Below, in pieces: positions 1-6,827 of a stretch of DNA of 9,574 nucleotides. The position numbers and the translations under genes were made by a program. The DNA lies in NCBI GenBank assembly GCA_900557475.1, contig USTA01000020.1:1-9574 (forward strand), written 5' to 3'. The notes beneath the pieces are model-generated. The model was not told the DNA's origin, ran no database searches, and saw only the letters and a program-made list of their open reading frames with translations. Numbering within the stretch: position 1 is the stretch's first letter; the number at the start of each line of letters is the position of its first letter. Origin of the DNA: an uncultured Clostridium sp. Its GTDB lineage: Bacteria > Bacillota > Clostridia > TANB77 > CAG-508.

Positions 1-1161
1 AGATCTATTACTACCATCTTTGGTACTGTCTATTTTAAACGTACATTGTTTAAAAGTAAATTATCTAATAAATATGTCTTTTTAGTAGATAAATATTTTA
101 ATTTACCTAAATATGACCATTATGACCCTATTATTAAGTCTATTGCTATTAACAATGCTTTCCATACTTCTCAAGCTCAAGCATCTCGTGATGTATCTTT
201 CATTACAAATGGTTTATCTTACTTCATGGATAAAGACAAAATTTTTGCTATTCCTCGTCAGTCTATATACAATTGGATTAAAAAATGGAATGTTCCTAAT
301 GTTATTCCTAAATCTATTAATACTCCTGATACTCTATATGTTATGGCTGATGAAAAATATATTGGCTCTCAAAATTCTGATAAAGATATTATGGTTAAAT
401 GCTTTGTTACTTTTGAAGATGTAAAACCTGTTTCTAAAAATCGTAATCAACTTTCTAATCGCTTTGTATTCTCTACTTGTTCCAAAAAGCCTTGGAAAGT
501 GTTTATGGATAAAATTGCTTTACGTTATGACTTCACTAAAATTAAAAATATTGCTCTTATTGGTGATGGAGGCAATTGGATAAAATCTGGTATCTCTGAA
601 CTTCGTCTTGACTCGTGCAATTTAGTTAAATATTATCTTTGTGAATTTCATTTTAAACAAGCTATACATCGTATTACTACCGATAAACTTAAACGCAAAA
701 TACTTATTAGGATTTTTAAATACTACTCTAAAAAGAAATTTATTAAAGCTACTAACATTATTTTAAAGTACCATCAAGAACGTGAAAAAACTATTAAGAA
801 AAGTATTGATTACATTATTAACAATTATTCTTACATAAAAAATATGCTTAATTTTAATATTGGTTCATCAATGGAAAGTCATATTTCACACCTTATTGCT
901 TCTTTCTTCTCATCTAGACCAAAAGGCTTTTCTACAAGAAACATAGATAAATACTTACTTTTAAATGATTACAAAAACAACAACATAAATATTTTTAATT
1001 TATATTTGAAAACATATACTTCAAAGCGTTCAATTAATATTAATGAAAATGAATACTACTTTACATTATCTAATTGTTCAGGTATTGATAACATTCCTAT
1101 TTTAAAATATGGTAATGTAACTCACGAATACATAACTTTAAGAAATATTTGTCATTACTAA
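1..1161 (+). CDS. ISLre2-family (UPF0236) transposase, 5'-truncated by the window edge
   Basis: DDE-type transposase that moves an ISLre2-family insertion sequence. The frame is open from base 1, and the first 15 codons before the TTG at 46 (reading RSITTIFGTVYFKR) match the conserved N-terminal part of this family, so the true start lies outside the window; perhaps 80-100 N-terminal residues are missing. Numbering from codon 46, candidate catalytic residues are D102 in MADEKYIGSQ, D174 in IGDGGNWIKSG and E277 in GSSMESHISH; these positions match the usual family blocks (ADG-like, GDGAxWI, GSxxE). The CEFHF block at 199-203 corresponds to the usual D-FH segment after the second Asp. No frameshift or internal stop is seen, so the visible part looks intact. 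The stop is TAA at 1159-1161. The family call is from remembered motifs and is fairly secure; activity cannot be judged without the N-terminus and left end. Confidence 0.85.
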   Translation, partial: RSITTIFGTVYFKRTLFKSKLSNKYVFLVDKYFNLPKYDHYDPIIKSIAINNAFHTSQAQASRDVSFITNGLSYFMDKDKIFAIPRQSIYNWIKKWNVPNVIPKSINTPDTLYVMADEKYIGSQNSDKDIMVKCFVTFEDVKPVSKNRNQLSNRFVFSTCSKKPWKVFMDKIALRYDFTKIKNIALIGDGGNWIKSGISELRLDSCNLVKYYLCEFHFKQAIHRITTDKLKRKILIRIFKYYSKKKFIKATNIILKYHQEREKTIKKSIDYIINNYSYIKNMLNFNIGSSMESHISHLIASFFSSRPKGFSTRNIDKYLLLNDYKNNNINIFNLYLKTYTSKRSININENEYYFTLSNCSGIDNIPILKYGNVTHEYITLRNICHY

Positions 1162-1165
1162 AATT

Positions 1166-1197
1166 TAAGAACTTAGATTTTAATTTCTAAGTTCTTA
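1166..1197 (+). terminator. Perfect 12-bp hairpin just after the transposase stop
   Basis: TAAGAACTTAGA (1166-1177) pairs perfectly with TCTAAGTTCTTA (1186-1197) around an 8-nt loop, starting 5 nt after the transposase stop. No strong T-run follows (acaaaaatttt), so it may be a weak terminator, or a structural element near the end of the insertion sequence that blocks read-through. Confidence 0.5.
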
Positions 1198-1224
1198 CAA
1201 AAATTTTCCGATATTTCTTGACAC

Positions 1225-1257
1225 TAATTAAAAAAGATGAGGATTTTCCCCATCTTT
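1225..1257 (-). terminator. Rho-independent terminator of the HU gene
   Basis: On the minus strand, AAAGATGGGG and CCTCATCTTT (1257-1248 and 1242-1233) form a 10-bp stem around a 5-nt AAAAT loop, followed by a T-tract within 1235-1225. The single mismatch seen on the plus strand (A1240 opposite C1250) becomes a G-U pair in minus-strand RNA, so the structure fits minus-strand transcription. It lies about 29 nt past the HU stop codon. Confidence 0.8.
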
Positions 1258-1285
1258 ATATGAATTCATATATTTTATATATAAA

Positions 1286-1561
1286 TTATGCATTAACTGT
1301 ATCTTTTAAAGCTTTTCCTGCTTTGAAAACTGGAGCTTTGCTTGCTGGTATTTTGATTTCTTCTTTAGTTTGTGGATTTCTTCCTTTTCTAGCTGCTCTT
1401 TTTCTAACTTCGAAAGATCCAAAGCCTACTAATTGTACCTTGTCACCTTTTACTAAGCTTTCTGTAATAACATCTACAAATGCATCTAAAGAAGCTTCTG
1501 CATTCTTTTTTGTGTCTCCTGTCTTAGCAGCGATTGCTGCGATTAATTCAGATTTGTTCAT
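1286..1561 (-). CDS. hup: DNA-binding protein HU
   Basis: Small histone-like nucleoid protein that binds and bends DNA without sequence specificity, acting as a dimer in the cytoplasm. The 91-aa length is typical. It shows the N-terminal helical pair (residues 1-38), the [18 protein letters not shown] block at 46-63 with the intercalating Pro at 63 on the beta-arm, and the C-terminal [13 protein letters not shown]. The ATG at 1561 is supported by AGGAGGTA at 1576-1569, with a 7-nt gap. It has its own terminator downstream and a 175-nt gap from the flippase gene upstream on the same strand, so it is probably transcribed alone, though read-through from the flippase is possible. HU is well recognised; HU versus IHF-like is not in doubt for a Bacillota protein of this type. 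Confidence 0.97.
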   Translation of the reverse strand: MNKSELIAAIAAKTGDTKKNAEASLDAFVDVITESLVKGDKVQLVGFGSFEVRKRAARKGRNPQTKEEIKIPASKAPVFKAGKALKDTVNA

Positions 1562-1611
1562 TTTCTATTACCTCCTATAAAGAACGAATGTTGTAGACTT
1601 TTTTGAATCTA

Positions 1612-1641
1612 CTATTACTATTATTCTTCAAAGAATGACAA
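1612..1641 (-). promoter_or_regulatory. Candidate promoter of hup, with a palindrome between the boxes
   Basis: In the 175-nt gene-free stretch 1562-1736, the minus strand carries TTGTCA (1641-1636) and, 18 nt on, a poor -10-like TAATAG (1617-1612). A perfect 6-bp inverted repeat ATTCTT-ca-AAGAAT (1623-1636) abuts the -35 box and extends into the spacer. A second AT-rich candidate, TATAAA, lies at about 1662-1657. Nothing else was recognised in this gap, and no terminator for the flippase gene is evident there. Confidence 0.3.
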
Positions 1642-1736
1642 AATCCTTCTTAAATTTTATACTTTTTTCGTTAAAGTCTTTGGGGCTCTAAGCATTCCTC
1701 GTTTTCTTTGCTAAAAATAGCCAATTATTCTTCATC

Positions 1737-3326
1737 TCATCTTTTCTTTTTAGAAGCTTTTAATCCCTTTATTTTACTGACGTTTACTATTTTTAAAGCT
1801 AATATTATTGCTAGATAAATACTTGCACCTATTACTAATCCTAAAACTACTGCAATTTTTTTATTAATTACTATATTTAGTAACTTTATAAAGATATTTG
1901 ATACAAAAATAAATACTGTAACTGCTAATAATAGTTTTAGAATATTCTTTTTTCTTATTTTTACATTAACTTCTTTTTTTAACCAAGAATAGCATATCAT
2001 CATTATTACAAAATGTGAAATTGTACTTGAAATCGCTGCTCCATTTATTCCTCCAAATGGAGCATTTATTGGTATTAATATTGTGTTTAATATATACCTA
2101 AAAACAACTCCCACTATTGTTGAAATTATTGGTGTTCTATTATTCCCAACTCCTATTAAGACTCCCCTTATTGTTTGTTCTATGCTTATAAAAATTACTA
2201 TGCTTGCACTAAGTGAAAGTACTACTCCTCCTGCAGACGCATTTGGAAATAGTAGTTTTAATATTTCTTCTGCAAAAAAAATATATATTCCTGCTGTTGG
2301 AAGTGCTATTATAAGACCTAATAATAAAGATAAATTTATTCTTTCTTCTAACTCATTTAATTTATTTTTTGCCTTAGCTGCTGCAATACCTGGAATTAAT
2401 GCTGTTGATATTGTTCCACTGAATGATAATGGTAAGTTTATTAACGTATCTACTTTTCCATTAAAGATTCCATATTGTACTTTTGCTTCTTCATAATTCA
2501 TTGTATTTTGAAGTCCATCCATTATTGTAGTAGAATCCATATTTTTTCCTATTGTACCTATGAAAGGTGATAATGACATAGGAATTGCAGCATACAATAT
2601 TTCTTTTATTATTTTCATTGTTCTTATTGGTATATAATTTACACTTGTTATTATTTCATATTTTATTTCATTTAATTCTTCTCTATAAAATTTGTATAAA
2701 TATCCAAACTCTACTATATTTGCTAATGTTGTTGCCAAATTTGCTATTCCACAAATTATCTCTGTATTTGAAAGCTTAGATACAATAGCAGAAATTTCTA
2801 TAATAACTATTGTAATAAATGTTTTTGTAAGTTGGTCATATGTTTGTGCTTTTGCTGTTGTTTTCATGTTTTCTCTTCCATTAAAATATCCTTTATATAC
2901 TGATATAACCGCTACTAAAAACACAGATGGTGCTAATGCTATTATAGAAAGTTCCGTTTCTGGCATTCCTAAAAAATCTATCGCTATTTTTTTAGAAAAT
3001 GCAACTAAAACAAAACTACCTATCATTCCTATGATTGAAAATAGTGCTAATGCTATTTTAAAAATCTTATATGCTCCTTTGTGATCCCCTATTGAAACTC
3101 TTTCTGCTACCATTTTTGAAATAGCTCCTGGCACTCCAATTGAGGTTAAACTAAGAAGTAATGAATATACTTGAAACGCTGCACTTGTTATAGCATTTCC
3201 TTCATCTCCAAAGCTTTCTTTATTAGTTAAATATAGTTTATATAAAAGCCCCAATACCTTTACAATTACTTGTGACATCATTAGTGCCACTATACTTTGT
3301 ATAAATGTTTCCTTTTTTCTTTTCAT
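1737..3326 (-). CDS. MOP-superfamily flippase (SpoVB / YtgP-MurJ-like)
   Basis: Multi-pass inner-membrane protein of the polysaccharide/lipid II exporter group; members flip undecaprenyl-linked cell-wall or spore-cortex precursors. From the ATG at 3326 the product is 529 aa, close to SpoVB (about 520) and YtgP/MurJ (about 540). Roughly 12-14 hydrophobic helices are visible. Family blocks include GVPGAISKMVAE near the N-terminus, YKGYFNGRENM followed by AQTYDQL, LPLSFSGTISTALIPGI, and GVLIGVGNNRTPIIS. The C-terminus is basic (KASKKKR). The frame is open up to an ATG at 3491, but that would overlap the divergent gene and add a non-family extension; MKRKKETFIQS at 3326 fits the first helix of the family. 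No clear Shine-Dalgarno precedes 3326, or the alternative ATG at 3386, so the start is uncertain. Its position beside hup recalls spoVB/yabM loci. Substrate (lipid II or another lipid-linked sugar) is not decided by sequence. Confidence 0.85.
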   Translation of the reverse strand: MKRKKETFIQSIVALMMSQVIVKVLGLLYKLYLTNKESFGDEGNAITSAAFQVYSLLLSLTSIGVPGAISKMVAERVSIGDHKGAYKIFKIALALFSIIGMIGSFVLVAFSKKIAIDFLGMPETELSIIALAPSVFLVAVISVYKGYFNGRENMKTTAKAQTYDQLTKTFITIVIIEISAIVSKLSNTEIICGIANLATTLANIVEFGYLYKFYREELNEIKYEIITSVNYIPIRTMKIIKEILYAAIPMSLSPFIGTIGKNMDSTTIMDGLQNTMNYEEAKVQYGIFNGKVDTLINLPLSFSGTISTALIPGIAAAKAKNKLNELEERINLSLLLGLIIALPTAGIYIFFAEEILKLLFPNASAGGVVLSLSASIVIFISIEQTIRGVLIGVGNNRTPIISTIVGVVFRYILNTILIPINAPFGGINGAAISSTISHFVIMMICYSWLKKEVNVKIRKKNILKLLLAVTVFIFVSNIFIKLLNIVINKKIAVVLGLVIGASIYLAIILALKIVNVSKIKGLKASKKKR

Positions 3327-3370
3327 GTTTAATTTATATGTTTTTATAGTAAAAAAATTCCCCTTACTAC

Positions 3371-3399
3371 TTGTTTTTTTCTTCATTTTGTAGGATAAT
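3371..3399 (+). promoter_or_regulatory. Probable promoter of the VirD4-like gene
   Basis: TTGTTT (3371-3376) and GATAAT (3394-3399) are separated by exactly 17 nt, a good sigma-A-type arrangement, 31 nt before the ATG at 3431. A ribosome-binding site AAAGGGA lies at 3417-3423. It is in the divergent intergenic region 3327-3430 shared with the flippase gene; no convincing promoter was found for the flippase direction. Confidence 0.55.
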
Positions 3400-3430
3400 A
3401 TATATATGAAAATTTGAAAGGGACATTGAT

Positions 3431-5743
3431 ATGAAAATATTTGATAAATTTCTAAAATGGCTAAAAACAGATAGAAATACATTTCTAACATACACTTTAT
3501 CTTTGATAACCATTTTTATTTTAGTGGATAGATTAGTAGAATTCTTTTTAATAGTATTTACAGGAGTCTCTTCTACTTATTGGGGTCCAATCGCTTATGC
3601 TTTTGCACTTCTTTGTCCAATTTTTGCTTTTTTGTTTTCTGGTTCATCAAAATTCATAAAAAGCGATGATGATAAAATGGGATGGTTTTATGCTTATTGT
3701 ATTTCTCTTTACATATTGTTTATTACAATGCTTACAGAATGGTGTAATGAGCTTTGTTGGTTAGGTTTAATTTCACTTCCTGGATATTCTGAAATTGCAA
3801 CTAATTTCTCATATTTAATAAAGCCTGCTCTTTCTTCAATAGCATTGTACTTACCACTTACAACTATAAGCTTTTTCTTTAGAAAATTGTATACAATGGT
3901 TAATGATACTAAAGATATAAGAGATTCTATTTTTGATTACGAAGGTATCAATTTATCTGATAAAACAGTTGGATGGGGACAATATACAAACGAAATATTT
4001 ATAGGTACAGACAAAGATCATGGTAATGCAGTAAAAATCCCTGAGGCTAAAAGATTTGAATCAACACTTGTTGTTGGTATATCTGGTTCTGGAAAGACAT
4101 CTCTTATATTTGAGCCATGGGTTGCACAAGATATTGATAAAAAATATTTCTTTAAAGAAATGGCTAAGTCAATGGCTTTTGCATCTTTAAGAACAGGTCT
4201 TGCAACATTAGATGCGCCATATGATAATGATTATATAAATTCACATTTTACATTAAATATGTTAAAACCAGTACCTTCAAGAGCTAAATTATATAAATCA
4301 TATATGAAAAATCTAATTTATGTTGATTCTGGTTCAAATTTAGTATATAGAGATTTAGGAATCACTTATATGGCTCCAGATGTTGAAACAATTGATAAGG
4401 TAAGAGGAGTTGCTAAGAATTTTGGAATTCCTGTTAATATAATTGATCCTGATGATTCAGCATCTCTTGGCTTAAATCCTTTCGCATTTGATGATCCAAC
4501 GCAAACAGCTATTGCAATTTCAACTGTTTTAAAAGGATTATATACAGATAAAAATCCAGAAACTGAAGCAGCATATAGAGAGAACTTAACTAGTCAAATT
4601 TTAGAGAATTTAACTATTTTGTTAAAGTTAATATATCCTAAAATGAATGAAGGAAAACTTCCTAATATAGAAGACTTATTTAAATTGTTAAGTAATTTTG
4701 ATTTAGTTGAAAAAATGTGTAAAATATTAGAGAGTGATCCAGAACTTGCTGAAAAGTATAATATGCAACTTACTTATTTTAAAAAGAATTTCTATTCTGA
4801 TAGTCCTAATAGGGCTGAAATGGAAAAAGTTGTAGCCATTCCTATTGCTCAATTAGATACACTTCTTCGTTATCCTGGAGTAAAATCTATATTATGCAAT
4901 AGAGTTAATAATATTAATTATGATAAAGCTTTAAAAAATGGTGAAGTTACATTAGTTTGTACTAGACGTGGTGATTTGGGCGAGTCAGCTCATAAAGCAT
5001 TTGGACTTTTCTTCCTACTTCTTATGCAATATTCTGTATTAAGAAGACCTGGCAGCGAAAGTACTCGTATCCCTCACTTCTTATATATTGATGAGTTTCC
5101 TGATTTTATATGTTCAGCAACAGAATCTATATTTACAATTTACAGAAAATATAAAATTGCAACTGTTGTATCTGCACAAAGTTTGGATCAATTAAGAAGA
5201 AGAGGAGAAAAATTAGCTAATATAATTATTTCAAACTGTTCAAATAAAATAGTATTTGGAAATAACTCTCCTGAAGATAATGAATGGTGGTCTAAAGAAC
5301 TTGGTGAGAAAAAAGAATGGTCATTTACAAACGCATATGATACTGCAAAAGGTGAATATGATCCTAAATATACTGGTATAAAATATGGATATAAACTAAA
5401 ATATCAACCAGGCAAAGTACAATCACTTAAATTTAAGAGCTGCATGTATAAGATAAAAAATGTAAAAGGTAAAATTGAAAATGGTACTGCTAAATTGGAC
5501 TTCTTAGGTTCTAAATATAAAGAAGCTCAAGCTATAAAAACTTATAATTTCTTGAAATTTACTAATGGTATTTCAGAAGGCGAAAATAAAAAAACTAAAA
5601 AGTTTTCACTAAAAAATTCTCATTTTAGTGATGAAGAATTAGAAAATGAGCCAATAAAAACAGATATTACAAATTCAAACTTTTTAATAGATAATGATGA
5701 TGCTATTACTTATACTTTTAAAAAAGGAAAAAAATTTGAATAA
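3431..5743 (+). CDS. VirD4/TraG-like type IV coupling ATPase
   Basis: Membrane-anchored P-loop ATPase of the type IV coupling protein group, which in conjugation hands DNA-protein complexes to a secretion channel. The 770-aa product has about four hydrophobic segments in its first 150 residues (about 16-45, 53-72, 86-104, 130-150). The cytoplasmic ATPase follows: Walker A GISGSGKT at 216-223, Walker B FLYIDEF at 550-556 (D554, E555), and a sensor-like SAQSLDQL at 581-588. The usual coupling-protein segment after Walker A is displaced: about 90 residues separate Walker A from the YMAPDVETIDKV and LNPF blocks (313-351), and the canonical DPKGE is not seen. A lysine-rich tail of about 150 residues ends the protein. 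The ATG is supported by AAAGGGA 7 nt upstream. No relaxase, VirB4 or channel gene is nearby. Membership in the VirD4/TraG superfamily is secure; a role in conjugation is inference, and a chromosomal translocase is an alternative. Confidence 0.8.
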   Translation: MKIFDKFLKWLKTDRNTFLTYTLSLITIFILVDRLVEFFLIVFTGVSSTYWGPIAYAFALLCPIFAFLFSGSSKFIKSDDDKMGWFYAYCISLYILFITMLTEWCNELCWLGLISLPGYSEIATNFSYLIKPALSSIALYLPLTTISFFFRKLYTMVNDTKDIRDSIFDYEGINLSDKTVGWGQYTNEIFIGTDKDHGNAVKIPEAKRFESTLVVGISGSGKTSLIFEPWVAQDIDKKYFFKEMAKSMAFASLRTGLATLDAPYDNDYINSHFTLNMLKPVPSRAKLYKSYMKNLIYVDSGSNLVYRDLGITYMAPDVETIDKVRGVAKNFGIPVNIIDPDDSASLGLNPFAFDDPTQTAIAISTVLKGLYTDKNPETEAAYRENLTSQILENLTILLKLIYPKMNEGKLPNIEDLFKLLSNFDLVEKMCKILESDPELAEKYNMQLTYFKKNFYSDSPNRAEMEKVVAIPIAQLDTLLRYPGVKSILCNRVNNINYDKALKNGEVTLVCTRRGDLGESAHKAFGLFFLLLMQYSVLRRPGSESTRIPHFLYIDEFPDFICSATESIFTIYRKYKIATVVSAQSLDQLRRRGEKLANIIISNCSNKIVFGNNSPEDNEWWSKELGEKKEWSFTNAYDTAKGEYDPKYTGIKYGYKLKYQPGKVQSLKFKSCMYKIKNVKGKIENGTAKLDFLGSKYKEAQAIKTYNFLKFTNGISEGENKKTKKFSLKNSHFSDEELENEPIKTDITNSNFLIDNDDAITYTFKKGKKFE

Positions 5744-5787
5744 ATAAAAAAAGAACTGCCTCTTTAGCAGTTCTTCTTTTATTTATT
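5739..5787. terminator. Bidirectional terminator between convergent genes
   Basis: AAGAACTGC (5751-5759) pairs with GCAGTTCTT (5767-5775) around a 7-nt loop. Beyond one mismatch (A5750/C5776), a further 11 bp of A-T pairs (5739-5749 with 5777-5787) continue the stem. The structure overlaps the TAA of the VirD4-like gene (5741-5743) and lies 16 nt past the stop of the convergent gene. T-rich arms on both strands allow termination in either direction. Confidence 0.85.
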
Positions 5788-5802
5788 ATGTTTCTTTTGT
5801 TC

Positions 5803-6732
5803 CTATGATAATATCTTTGCTACTACATTTTGAATTTGGTATTTTCCGTCCTTTTCTACAAATTCAAATAGACTTTTATCTAATACATCTTTATTTTGTT
5901 CTAAGTCTGTTGTGAAATAAAATTTTATTTTATCTATTTGTAAATTTTTCATTACTAATTCCTTAAAGATTTCTGCCATATGCTTTTCATCTTCACATAC
6001 GAATATTAGCTGTGGTACTGAGAAGAATCCTGAATCACCTGGTACAAAGTTATTGTAGAAGTTCTTCCATTTTTGCATCCTATCAACAAGCTCTTCTTTC
6101 CAATTTTCGTTTCTTCTTATTACTTCATACACGAAATTTATTTTATTTCCATTTAAATCAAATTTTATATTTGCTATTGGTTTAAATCCTTTTCCTGTAA
6201 CCTTGTCTGTAATTAATGGTTTAAGCTCATAACTTTCTAAGTGAGTAGACTTTCTAAGGTATGCTATTACAACTTGATTTCCAGCTAATTTTTTCTTTAT
6301 CATTTCTACTGGCTTTGCATTATCTGTTGGTTGCCATTTGCATTCTATTTCCCTCGAATTTAATAAATATTTTCCCATCTTTTCCATGCAATATATTCTA
6401 TAAATTCCGCTTCCATCTACTGCTTGAAAATAATACCTGGTAAGAATTTTACATTTAATTAATTGCTCCAATTTTGTGTTTAATTTATCCTGTGAGGCAA
6501 TATCAACCTTTTCTAATTGCAATAAAAAGAATAATTGTCTTGATGTTAAAAATTCAAATTTATTTATAAGATTCAATATTTTAAAATGGACTTCTGTAAT
6601 ATGTCCTAAATTCATTTTTTGTATTATTTGATTCATAGATACATATCCATCTTTTCCATCAAATACTTTTATCTCCTGCTCTCTCATAGCAAATGGAGAT
6701 ACTTTTGTTCTAATTTCATTATCTTGTAACAT
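5803..6732 (-). CDS. Winged-helix protein resembling replication-relaxation (Replic_Relax) proteins
   Basis: 309-aa soluble protein with no signal or membrane segments. Residues about 46-122 look like a winged helix: HFKILNLINKFEFLTSRQLFFLL, then a second helix pair LNTKLEQLIKCKILTRYY, then a wing ending in YRIYCMEKMGKYLL. The pattern 'T-x-RQL ... L..L...ILTR ... Y.. ..G' recalls the replication-relaxation family found on plasmids and integrative elements. Residues about 182-290 contain FVYEVIRR (200-207), RMQKWKNFY (218-226) and PQLIFVCEDE (240-249), which recall the family's C-terminal half, where an EvD followed by a Kl..Y segment is usual. The ATG at 6732 has AGGAGG at 6743-6738, 5 nt upstream. 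Family assignment is from remembered motifs and moderate. It is convergent with the VirD4-like gene, suggesting a shared DNA-mobilisation or DNA-handling job, but no activity can be asserted. Confidence 0.55.
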   Translation of the reverse strand: MLQDNEIRTKVSPFAMREQEIKVFDGKDGYVSMNQIIQKMNLGHITEVHFKILNLINKFEFLTSRQLFFLLQLEKVDIASQDKLNTKLEQLIKCKILTRYYFQAVDGSGIYRIYCMEKMGKYLLNSREIECKWQPTDNAKPVEMIKKKLAGNQVVIAYLRKSTHLESYELKPLITDKVTGKGFKPIANIKFDLNGNKINFVYEVIRRNENWKEELVDRMQKWKNFYNNFVPGDSGFFSVPQLIFVCEDEKHMAEIFKELVMKNLQIDKIKFYFTTDLEQNKDVLDKSLFEFVEKDGKYQIQNVVAKILS

Positions 6733-6767
6733 TTTTTCCTCCTACAAAAATTATTTTGTTAAAGCAT

Positions 6768-6786
6768 AAAAACTTTTTAAGTTTTT
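6768..6786 (-). other. AT-rich hairpin in the leader of the replication-relaxation-like gene
   Basis: AAAAACTT (6768-6775) and AAGTTTTT (6779-6786) form an 8-bp stem with a 3-nt loop. It lies between the promoter -10 box (6799-6804) and the ribosome-binding site (6743-6738), so it would be at the very 5' end of the transcript. It could equally act as a weak terminator for transcripts coming from the plsC operon. Confidence 0.4.
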
Positions 6787-6798
6787 TTCTACCTTTTA

Positions 6799-6827
6799 AT
6801 TATAGCATACTAATTCACATAATGCAA
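6799..6827 (-). promoter_or_regulatory. Near-consensus sigma-A promoter of the replication-relaxation-like gene
   Basis: The minus strand reads TTGCAT (6827-6822), a 17-nt spacer, then a perfect TATAAT (6804-6799) preceded by an extended -10 TGC. The -35 box and most of the spacer lie inside the last codons of the upstream plsC-like gene. It gives a leader of about 60 nt before the ATG at 6732, and indicates that this gene is transcribed independently of the rimO operon. Confidence 0.8.

Larger units (their letters stand above)
1..1228 (+). mobile_element. ISLre2-like insertion sequence, right part only
   Basis: The transposase gene and its short 3' flank make up the right part of an insertion sequence. 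The outer end must lie between the hairpin after the stop codon (ending at 1197) and the T-tract of the HU terminator (around 1225-1235), which belongs to the neighbouring chromosomal gene. The AT-rich stretch 1198-1228, containing TTGACACTA, is the likeliest place for the terminal inverted repeat. The left end and target duplication are outside the window, so the exact right border is an estimate. Confidence 0.6.

Noticed and set aside
1218..1580. Plus-strand open frame opposite hup
   Set aside because: It is the antisense shadow of the well-supported HU gene; it starts from TTG and has no family-like features.
1630..1660. Possible Spo0A box (TGTCATT) upstream of hup
   Set aside because: It differs from the TGTCGAA core at key positions, and no second site is present.
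1577..1736. Possible terminator for the flippase gene
   Set aside because: Only short imperfect stems (around 1708-1724) without a T-tract were seen, so none was called.
2083..3084. Several plus-strand open frames opposite the flippase gene
   Set aside because: They are antisense shadows of a conserved membrane-protein gene, with no convincing ribosome-binding sites or recognisable motifs.
3327..3491. Longer flippase form starting at 3491
   Set aside because: It would overlap the divergent VirD4-like gene by 61 nt and add 55 residues that do not belong to the family; the first conserved helix begins just after the ATG at 3326.
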